From: a virus
Direction: 5' to 3' (one strand)
IMG/VR virus record: IMGVR_UViG_3300046007_004315
Location: 1-33,400 of that record
DNA: 33,400 bases
Position numbers and translations under genes: made by a program. Positions 22,316 to 28,000 of this stretch are shown here, one piece after another. The stretch's first letter is position 1. Each line of letters starts with the position of its first letter. Below the pieces are notes generated by a model. The model did not search any database and was not told the DNA's origin. It worked only from the letters and a program-made list of their open reading frames with translations.

Positions 22316-23785
22316 TTAGCCCAAGCATTCCAACATGATAGTTTTTTTCTTAGCATCAATCGTGAATCCGATAATAGTTAAAATTTTTCCCGCATCATAC
22401 CCTATTTTATCGGTGGTAACTAGCACGCCATCACCCAAATCAATAGACGGTATTTCATTTACCACCGCCGTGATATTCACAACATCAACTCGTACTTTTG
22501 AAAGGTTCAATAATGCAGTTGCAACTGTTATCGCATTGGCTTCAACACGCAAGCAGCTTTCGATATTAATTGAACCAGCTAACGGGTGCCGTGTAATAAC
22601 AGCCGCATCAGCAATAAAAGCACTTCTAAACTGATTACTTAAAACAGCCTTTCTAGCCGCCGTTACACTACCCGCTAATTCTGTTTCTTGTTGTGCGGTT
22701 TCTATTTTATCGTATTTAAACGTGATTGCAGAAACAGGCAAACCATTTGAACCAAGTCCAGTTCCAACGCGCTCAAATGCAATGTTTTCAGAATTAGTTA
22801 AATCAAAAACGCTGGTTGTTGCAAGCGCAATCTTTTTAGCATAAACAACATTGTTGAGAAAGTACCAGTATGCACCACATGATTGCGCTATCTGATTTAG
22901 TAACGCGGTTGTGCTAGTTTCACCAGTAACGAATAATCCCACCGTTCCGATTGCATTTAACGTGGTTTTACTGGTTGCATTAAGTGTCAATGATTCTTCA
23001 ACAAGTATTGTTTCAAACACATCACCCGCCGATGTTGTGCTATCCGAGCAATCGCCTGTAATCGTTCCAACTGGTGTGCTACCTAATTTCACATAGCCAG
23101 CGCAACGATTGAACTGCCCTGCCGTAACAGCCGTAGTCTGAAATGTTGCAAAGTTAGCCCATGTGTAATTTGTGCCAAGTGTAATGCTTGCACCTTTATC
23201 ATAAACCGCGCTAACGGTTGCAGTATCACGGTCTGAAAACTGATAAATCAATCTCGAAGTATTAACCAAAACAGGCGTGGCATTGATTACACTGCCAAAA
23301 ACACGGGGCTTTACATTGCCTTTAATGTCACCAGCCACACCTTCAACACCTGCTGGCAGTGAGTTATTTCCCGCGAATTTATTATTAACGTGGTTTCGCG
23401 TTAATACTTCTGACATTGAACGAACTGTTAAATAAACCTTATCGCCACGAAACGCCATGTTTTCGACTTTTCCGCTAAGATAGTCGGTTCTTTGACCATC
23501 TTCACCGATTAACGACAAATTGATTGTTCCATTGTCTAACGCGTAATCAGCCAAATAATTTAAACCACCGTCGATGTTAATAAGCTCAATTTCACCAATT
23601 GACGGACTACTAAACACGCCAAACGTACCGCCATCGTCAGGGCTAACCTTGATTAAAGCAGGTTGTGTCATTCTGTTTTCGTAATAGTAGCCGCTATTGT
23701 CGATATACGCGCCATCGCTGAATCGTAGCGTAACGCTTGCATCACTGCCATCTAACGCGCCGATTGTTGCTATCCATGTTGACAT
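22316..23785 (-). CDS. Putative tail hub/baseplate-like protein (489 aa)
   Basis: This 489-residue protein begins STWIATIGALDGSDASVTLR and contains repeated beta patterns such as LTRNHVNNKFAGNN, GNVKPRVFGSVINATPVLVN, ALLNQIAQSCGAYWYFLNNV (typical of tail-hub domains, in which a metal- or ring-forming fold contains this Cys/Trp segment), and a C-terminal IDLGDGVLVTTDKIGYDAGK that resembles the end of tail-hub and Mu gp44-like proteins. It probably forms the hub at the tail tip. It begins one base before the stop of terminase (TAA at 23786) and precedes the other tip genes in the same direction. Confidence 0.7.
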   Translation of the reverse strand: MSTWIATIGALDGSDASVTLRFSDGAYIDNSGYYYENRMTQPALIKVSPDDGGTFGVFSSPSIGEIELINIDGGLNYLADYALDNGTINLSLIGEDGQRTDYLSGKVENMAFRGDKVYLTVRSMSEVLTRNHVNNKFAGNNSLPAGVEGVAGDIKGNVKPRVFGSVINATPVLVNTSRLIYQFSDRDTATVSAVYDKGASITLGTNYTWANFATFQTTAVTAGQFNRCAGYVKLGSTPVGTITGDCSDSTTSAGDVFETILVEESLTLNATSKTTLNAIGTVGLFVTGETSTTALLNQIAQSCGAYWYFLNNVVYAKKIALATTSVFDLTNSENIAFERVGTGLGSNGLPVSAITFKYDKIETAQQETELAGSVTAARKAVLSNQFRSAFIADAAVITRHPLAGSINIESCLRVEANAITVATALLNLSKVRVDVVNITAVVNEIPSIDLGDGVLVTTDKIGYDAGKILTIIGFTIDAKKKTIMLECLG

Positions 23786-25027
23786 TTAAATACCTAAAAC
23801 CGTTGCAAAGGTTGGAGTGTTGCGAATAATTGGGAACTTGTACGCGATAAAGTATCCGCTTGAGTCTGTCCAGTCATCAATTGACGGATGCGCGTTAAAT
23901 TTTTCGGGTTCATTTTTATCATCATAACCGTGTGTTTCAAGTGCATTTGTTAGATTAGGGCATTTGTCAGTGTTTATCAAAAACCTGTCATGTGATAATA
24001 AACCATTAAACGCATTTATTCTATCTCTTACGGCTGGATTGCTAGGATTATGCAAAACTTGAAAGCCTGCTTGCCTAATCAAGGCAATATCCGAAAGTGA
24101 AGCGTTTGTTTTTTGAGCCGCGCCGCTTGCGTCAGGATAGATGATTATTTTTTTAGATTTAAAGCGTGTAAGATTGTTAATAAAGTCTTGCGTATCGTGT
24201 GATACAAACTCATCAACAGCAATTGGATTGTTTGCATCAAGAACAAACACAACAGCACAACATCCGCCGATATTAAAATCAATGCTGATATGAATAACTG
24301 TATCGGATTCATTTAAAACTCTATTTGAATGATGTTTTTGTCTGTCGAAAAAGTGATAAATCTTTGATTGATTGAGTGATACGAATTCACCGTTTAAATA
24401 CAACTCAGCAAGTATCGGGTCGTAATTCGCTAAAATTTGCGCGGCGTAATCGGGTGGTAAAAAAGGATTGCTGTAAGTGCTTGCTTTAAATAAAACGTAT
24501 CCTTTTTGCTGCATCTTTACCCATTTCATATAGGTAAATCCGTTAATGCCTTGGTCTGGTGTGGTTACAATTCCTATTGAATTAACACCATCAAACTTTT
24601 GTCGCGTTCTCTCAGTTATTTTTCTCCAAACCAACGCGGCTTTGTCAATTGGCAAAACATCAATTTCATCAACAATAGAATGCGCTACTTCAAAAGATAC
24701 GATTTTTGTAGGATTGTCGTAACTTCTAAAAATTATAAAACCATATCCTTTAACGTCAATTTTAAATTCAGATTTATTAACCGTAAAATCTAATCCGATA
24801 GACTGCAAGTCATCCTCTACTCCAGGCATTGCTCGCAATCTAAGCAGGTCGTATGTTGGAAGGAAAAAGCCGATATTAACACCTGGATTTTCAAGCAACA
24901 GCAGCACGGCACGCATTGTTCCCGCTCTTGTTTTTCCACTTCCAAGCCCGCCGACAATGGCGGGGAATGGCTCTTTTGAGAATGCAAATTGACGCTGTGG
25001 CAGCGTCAAGGGTATTTCAACATTCAT
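23786..25027 (-). CDS. terL: Terminase large subunit
   Basis: ATPase half: Walker A GGLGSGKT at 26-33 and Walker B with catalytic Glu (IVDEID, VDE at 119-121), followed by a coupling motif region (IGIVTTPDQG). Nuclease half: candidate acidic residues Asp250 (HISIDFNIGG), Asp299 (IIYPDASG) and Asp384/385 (HPSIDDW), the RNase H-like arrangement expected of TerL. The length of 413 residues is on the short side of normal. It cuts and packages DNA with the portal. Its ATG overlaps the end of the HNH gene by 11 bases, so an upstream insertion has brought the nuclease gene into contact with it. Confidence 0.95.
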   Translation of the reverse strand: MNVEIPLTLPQRQFAFSKEPFPAIVGGLGSGKTRAGTMRAVLLLLENPGVNIGFFLPTYDLLRLRAMPGVEDDLQSIGLDFTVNKSEFKIDVKGYGFIIFRSYDNPTKIVSFEVAHSIVDEIDVLPIDKAALVWRKITERTRQKFDGVNSIGIVTTPDQGINGFTYMKWVKMQQKGYVLFKASTYSNPFLPPDYAAQILANYDPILAELYLNGEFVSLNQSKIYHFFDRQKHHSNRVLNESDTVIHISIDFNIGGCCAVVFVLDANNPIAVDEFVSHDTQDFINNLTRFKSKKIIIYPDASGAAQKTNASLSDIALIRQAGFQVLHNPSNPAVRDRINAFNGLLSHDRFLINTDKCPNLTNALETHGYDDKNEPEKFNAHPSIDDWTDSSGYFIAYKFPIIRNTPTFATVLGI

Positions 25028-25784
25028 CGAAAATAGAACCTTGAGTAAGTTTTACGCCTTTTTCTTTTGCTATTCTTAACTCAATAGAATTTACAATTGA
25101 TTGTTTTGGCATTTTAGAACCTTTAATTATGTTTTCTTTTGCCCAAAGAGGGCGCAAATTTAAATAATGACTAAGCCTTAATAGCTCATCTTCTGTTTTT
25201 GCACTCGATATTGGTATGATGTGGTCAATGTGCCATTCACTTCTATTTTTCCAGTTCATTCCATCTTTAAATTGTGATTCAATATGAATCATAAAATCAT
25301 TGTAACTACAGCCTAATATATCTCTTGTTTTTGATGTTTTTTTAAATCCGCTATTCCTAAATCCATAGCCAACAAGACTTCTCAATCTTCCTTTCATTAA
25401 ATAAATTGGGTCTATTTTTCTTCTATTTAATGAATAAATTCTTTTTTCTTCGGATAATTTTGATTTGTTTTCTTCCCTGTATTTTTTTGCTTTTTCTGCG
25501 ATTGGAAGTAAATTTTTTAAGTAATACTCATCCTTATAAATTTTTACCACATCTTTGTTTTGGGCATAATAAACAGATTGATTTAAAATAATTTTTTCTT
25601 TGTTGTTTTGATAATAATCTTCAAAGTATTTTTTTCTTTGTGATTTTTTCAAGCTGGAATCATGCTTTCTGCATTCTTTGCATACGCAGTTTTTACCGTC
25701 TTTTCTTTTGTTGTCAATGCCAAAAGAATCTAGGTTTTTTTCTGTTTTGCATTTACCGCATGTTTTTACTGTGATTTGTGACAT
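25017..25784 (-). CDS. HNH endonuclease
   Basis: An N-terminal zinc-finger-like region (CGKCKTEKNLDSFG, then CVCKEC: four Cys pairs in CxxC form) is followed by a Lys-rich helical middle (KKYREENKSKLSEEK). The C-terminal HNH nuclease has WHIDHIIPISSAK (His-Asp-His core, about 184-196) with LNLRPLWAKENIIKGSK. The gene is clearly more AT-rich and Lys-rich than its neighbours, suggesting recent transfer as a homing-type element. HNH nucleases near the terminase can also assist packaging, so both roles are possible. It has its own extended -10 promoter and leader and overlaps terL by 11 bases. Confidence 0.88.
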   Translation of the reverse strand: MSQITVKTCGKCKTEKNLDSFGIDNKRKDGKNCVCKECRKHDSSLKKSQRKKYFEDYYQNNKEKIILNQSVYYAQNKDVVKIYKDEYYLKNLLPIAEKAKKYREENKSKLSEEKRIYSLNRRKIDPIYLMKGRLRSLVGYGFRNSGFKKTSKTRDILGCSYNDFMIHIESQFKDGMNWKNRSEWHIDHIIPISSAKTEDELLRLSHYLNLRPLWAKENIIKGSKMPKQSIVNSIELRIAKEKGVKLTQGSIFDEC

Positions 25785-25797
25785 TTGAAATCCTTCG

Positions 25798-25890
25798 TTA
25801 GTGGATTATTCATTACAGGATTAAGTGCAAAGATGGGTAACGATTCCATTTTTCAGCCGCTAAGCCTATTTGCACAATGCAATTATATCA
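25798..25890 (-). promoter_or_regulatory. Promoter and possible structured leader of the HNH gene
   Basis: TGATATAAT (25890-25882) is an extended -10 box overlapping the end of the small terminase gene. Downstream, GTGCAAA (25875-25869) pairs with TTTGCAC (25831-25825), while TTAGCGG (25863-25857) in its loop can pair, with one C-A mismatch, with CCACTAA (25804-25798) near the ribosome binding site. AATCC copies can also pair with the GGATT at the ribosome binding site. There is no terminator, so this is at most a distant relative of the five RNA elements. Confidence 0.5.
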
Positions 25891-26157
25891 CTTATTCATA
25901 TTTTCAGCATGAATAATTGTTATTGTTTTTATTGCTTTTCCGTCATTTTTTTCTTCTATTTGTTTTGTTTCTTGCGGCGTGATGTGTTTAATCAAAGACG
26001 CAAACGCAGCAGGATTTTCCCTTGCGAGTGTTACAAAGTATTCCTGCCCGTTCAATTCATCAATCGCGCCCAAAATCATTTCTTTTACTGATTTAGAAAC
26101 TTTATTGACCGCGCCTTTTGGTCTACCTTGACCGCGATTGCCTGCTCTCTTTTCCAT
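25888..26157 (-). CDS. terS: Putative terminase small subunit
   Basis: An 89-residue protein beginning with a basic, low-complexity GRPKGAVNKVSKSVKEMILG (about 12-30), followed by ALDEL-like AIDELNGQEYFVTLARENPA and ASLIKHITPQ. This is the usual pattern of compact phage proteins placed just before terL and annotated as small terminases. They recognise phage DNA and regulate TerL. The body is mainly helical with a charged tail (TKQIEEKNDGKAIKTI). A hairpin with a T run lies directly before its ATG. Confidence 0.72.
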   Translation of the reverse strand: MEKRAGNRGQGRPKGAVNKVSKSVKEMILGAIDELNGQEYFVTLARENPAAFASLIKHITPQETKQIEEKNDGKAIKTITIIHAENMNK

Positions 26158-26177
26158 AAAAACCCGTAATTTACGGG
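26158..26177 (-). terminator. Short terminator-like hairpin before the small terminase gene
   Basis: CCCGTA/TACGGG with a three-base loop (26163-26177), followed by five Ts and then the ATG. It could attenuate readthrough from the lysis genes into the packaging genes. Confidence 0.6.
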
Positions 26178-26178
26178 C

Positions 26179-26328
26179 TTACCCCTTACTCACAAAAATT
26201 GCACCAGCAAGCATGGCAATAGCCGCCTGTTGGTCTTGCGTTAAATCCAAGCCAAAGAATGCGCCACCGACAGCAAATAATGCACACCACGTTGACGGCT
26301 CTCGTAATCGTGAAAATAACCAGTTCAT
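26179..26328 (-). CDS. Small holin-like membrane protein (49 aa)
   Basis: The ATG at 26328 directly follows the stop of the previous lysis gene (TAAATG) and opens a 49-codon frame. The sequence begins MNWLFSRLREPSTWCALFAV, a pattern common in small phage holin-like proteins, and has two hydrophobic segments: CALFAVGGAFFGLDL (about 15-29) and AAIAMLAGAIFV (about 35-46). With the neighbouring endolysin it probably makes the membrane pore that lets endolysin reach the wall. A longer frame on the same strand is a different reading and carries no protein-like pattern. Confidence 0.75.
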   Translation of the reverse strand: MNWLFSRLREPSTWCALFAVGGAFFGLDLTQDQQAAIAMLAGAIFVSKG

Positions 26329-26691
26329 TTAGCCAATTCCAAACATATATTTTCCAATTAGAACGGCGATAATGGTAGCACCAGCCCAAACAATGCGCTC
26401 GAAGTTACTAATTGATTGTTTTTGAATCTCAAAATTACTACGCAACTGTGAGACATCTTTTTTTAATTCTTCTGTACAGTGACTGATTCTGTCGATTTCT
26501 TTTGATTGCGTTAAAACTTGCTGCTCTAGCTTAATCATAACGCGCATCTCGTCGCTTAAATCGTCAACCTTTTCTTCTATTCGTGCCAGTGACATTGATA
26601 TATTCGCAAATGTGTCTAATTTTCCGCAGGTTTCTTTTGGTGTAATTGTAACTGGCTTTGCTCGGCGGTCATATCCTTCCTTGATTTCCAT
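26329..26691 (-). CDS. XhlA-like coiled-coil membrane protein of the lysis cassette
   Basis: The start is taken at ATG 26691, which overlaps the TAA stop of the endolysin gene (TAATG), giving 120 residues. A longer frame with 23 more residues exists but lies inside the endolysin gene and looks unnatural. The central part is coiled coil (ISMSLARIEEKVDDLSDEMR, IDRISHCTEELKKDVSQLRS), and the C terminus has one membrane segment, IVWAGATIIAVLIGKYMFG. This is the plan of XhlA/hemolysin-type phage lysis proteins, which cooperate with a holin. Confidence 0.75.
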   Translation of the reverse strand: MEIKEGYDRRAKPVTITPKETCGKLDTFANISMSLARIEEKVDDLSDEMRVMIKLEQQVLTQSKEIDRISHCTEELKKDVSQLRSNFEIQKQSISNFERIVWAGATIIAVLIGKYMFGIG

Positions 26692-27152
26692 TAGGCATAC
26701 ACCCCTGTTTTCATTTGTGTCGCCAATTCCGTTGCACGACCGTGAACCTGTGTCGCCCATCTACTTGCAAGCATACCTTTTGCAGCTAATTCAAAATCAC
26801 CGTGTTCAACCGCCAATAATGTATTTTTAAATCCTAGTAATCCATTAATGCCCATGTTGTACGCCATATTTACTAAAACCGTTTGGCGTGTTTCGTCCAA
26901 CGCATCAAACCATTTGAGCTTTTTCGACAAATCAATTTCAATTTGAGAAATAATTAAATTAGTCAGGTGGTCAGAAATTCTCTGCGTGATACCGTGCTTT
27001 TTAAATTCTGCGATTTCAAAATCGGAAAGGTGCAGAGGATTCGCATCTAAGTTATAACCACACGCAATTGTCCAATGACCCGATGTGCATAAATAAGCTC
27101 TTAATTTTTCGCCTTCATGCCGTTTAATTTGTGCTAATCGTTTTTGATTCAT
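26691..27152 (-). CDS. Endolysin, GH24 (T4 lysozyme-type) muramidase
   Basis: The N-terminal active-site region reads KRHEGEKLRAYLCTSGHWTI with Glu13, Cys22 and Thr28. Spacing equals that of T4 lysozyme Glu11-Asp20-Thr26, but Asp is replaced by Cys, a known variant (E-C-T) in several phage lysozymes. A CGYNLDA stretch follows, and later helices (VLVNMAYNMGINGLLGFKNT, ELATQMKTGVYA) complete the fold. At 153 residues it has the usual size. No signal peptide or membrane anchor is present, so it should act after holin opens the membrane. It cleaves the beta-1,4 link between MurNAc and GlcNAc. Confidence 0.92.
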   Translation of the reverse strand: MNQKRLAQIKRHEGEKLRAYLCTSGHWTIACGYNLDANPLHLSDFEIAEFKKHGITQRISDHLTNLIISQIEIDLSKKLKWFDALDETRQTVLVNMAYNMGINGLLGFKNTLLAVEHGDFELAAKGMLASRWATQVHGRATELATQMKTGVYA

Positions 27153-27182
27153 GAAAATACAATCACTATTAAATTTTTATGT

Positions 27183-27219
27183 TGGCGCGATTATAACCAC
27201 AATCGCGCCATGTTGTCAT
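27183..27219 (-). promoter_or_regulatory. Promoter-like boxes inside an inverted repeat before the endolysin gene
   Basis: A perfect 10-base inverted repeat, TGGCGCGATT (27183-27192) with AATCGCGCCA (27201-27210), contains on the minus strand a TATAAT (27195-27190). A TGACAA (27218-27213) lies 17 bases upstream. The repeat could be an operator over the -10 box or an RNA hairpin; no T run follows, so it is not a typical terminator. Confidence 0.5.
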
Positions 27220-27389
27220 TTAGTTTTAGATTCTGCAATGCAATCCACAACATGATGTTTGTCGATTGACTGCTTAACCACTAAGCAATCTTTTAACGCC
27301 ATACGTTCAACGTTTGCCACATAGTTAATGTGTGGCTGCCCTAACGCGCTAAATGTTGTCACCATCGAAATAATAACTGCAAGTGCCAT
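27216..27389 (-). CDS. Small exported or membrane protein of the lysis operon (57 aa)
   Basis: The preferred start is ATG 27389, with GGAG nine bases upstream, giving 57 residues. A frame with 32 more residues would overlap the gene upstream. The N terminus (MALAVIISMVTTFSALGQ) is a hydrophobic signal-like segment; the rest is a short charged domain with Cys (KDCLVVKQSIDKHHVVDCIA). It may be a spanin-like or other lysis accessory protein, but I see no lipobox or further support. It begins two bases after the stop of the 117-residue gene. Confidence 0.6.
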   Translation of the reverse strand: MALAVIISMVTTFSALGQPHINYVANVERMALKDCLVVKQSIDKHHVVDCIAESKTK

Positions 27390-27390
27390 T

Positions 27391-27744
27391 TTATTCTCCA
27401 ATAAAATCAGATTCACATTTTGCCAGTGCGTGCTTTTCAAGCAACAAGAATGGCATATCATAAAATCTAAATTCATCTTGTTCATAACAATTTACAGCTG
27501 AAACAAAATCACACCCGCGAATTGTAGGATAAAAATAGCCATCTGATTTAAAAACAAATCCGCCGTTATTAAGAATTTTAAGCGCGGCATTGATGTCATC
27601 TTGCGATATGTAAATGTCGCCATCATAAGAATCTACAAACTCATGCCCGCAAGATGATTTTAAAATATCCTCAACTGTTACCGTTTCGCTTTTTCCATCC
27701 AAATAAACGCGATGTAAAACAGCAAACAAATTCAAACTATCCAT
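27391..27744 (-). CDS. Unrecognised phage protein (117 aa) behind RNA element 4
   Basis: I do not recognise a family. The sequence opens MDSLNLFAVLHRVYLDGKSE and goes on VEDILKSSCGHEFVDSYDGD, IYISQDDINAALKILNNGGF, FKSDGYFYPTIRGCDF. It is mixed alpha/beta with acidic residues and four Cys (SSCGH, RGCDF, VNCYE, KCESD). GAGG before the ATG is a fair ribosome binding site. It is the first gene of the minus-strand unit led by element 4, which continues into the small exported protein and possibly the lysis genes. A regulatory role is possible but unsupported. Confidence 0.65.
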   Translation of the reverse strand: MDSLNLFAVLHRVYLDGKSETVTVEDILKSSCGHEFVDSYDGDIYISQDDINAALKILNNGGFVFKSDGYFYPTIRGCDFVSAVNCYEQDEFRFYDMPFLLLEKHALAKCESDFIGE

Positions 27745-27759
27745 AAAAACCTCTGAAAA

Positions 27760-27860
27760 TAAAAAAAGCCCCTTAATCGTTCCAACTTGTCAAAGTTTCA
27801 TAGCAATTTTTTAATTACCATGCTGGAACGATTAAAGGGCTATTGATATAAAACTTTGAC
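27760..27860 (-). ncRNA. Pseudoknotted terminator leader, element 4
   Basis: On the minus strand B (27860-27851, GTCAAAGTTT) is perfectly complementary to B' (27798-27789), and C (27841-27824) pairs with C' (27784-27767) over 18 bp with one G-U, followed by seven Ts. Order B-C-B'-C'. B' overlaps a hairpin AACTT-TGAC-AAGTT whose loop TGAC equals that of element 1, and the ATATCAATAGCCC block is shared with element 1. Stems differ from element 1 by paired changes, which supports base pairing. The RNA is expected to start exactly at G27860, seven bases after the -10 box. Confidence 0.78.
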
Positions 27861-27866
27861 GTGCAA

Positions 27867-27875
27867 ATTATAGCA
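27867..27875 (-). promoter_or_regulatory. Extended -10 promoter of RNA element 4
   Basis: The minus strand reads TGCTATAAT, with TATAAT at 27872-27867. It is the same box type and spacing to the RNA 5' end as at element 1. Confidence 0.68.
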
Positions 27876-27915
27876 TAATCATAAAAATAATACAGTTGTA
27901 ATTTTAGCGTTTATA

Positions 27916-28000
27916 GGTTGGTTGAGTGGGGTGTCTATAGACACACCCAACCCAACCAACCACCAACTTAACGCCGATTTGGTTGGTTGGTTGGTTGGTT
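27916..28000. repeat. GGTTGG-rich repeat and imperfect palindrome after the primase gene
   Basis: The plus strand has GGTTGG-rich arms around TGTCTATAGACA (27916-27961, imperfect palindrome of about 46 bases), then (GGTT)5 at 27981-28000, ending at the primase stop codon. The GG spacing could form a two-layer G-quadruplex. Related GGTTGG runs occur inside the primase gene near 28173-28213 and 28798-28821 and in the gap at 11252-11294. No gene is seen in 27876-28000. Confidence 0.65.

Noticed and set aside
26186-26389. A 67-residue Trp/Cys-rich frame near the lysis genes
   Set aside because: It is a wrong-frame reading of the 49-residue holin-like gene, which has better start context, membrane pattern and gene spacing.
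27916-28000. CRISPR array or tandem spacer repeats
   Set aside because: Repeat units are only 4-6 bases with no regular spacers and no cas genes nearby.
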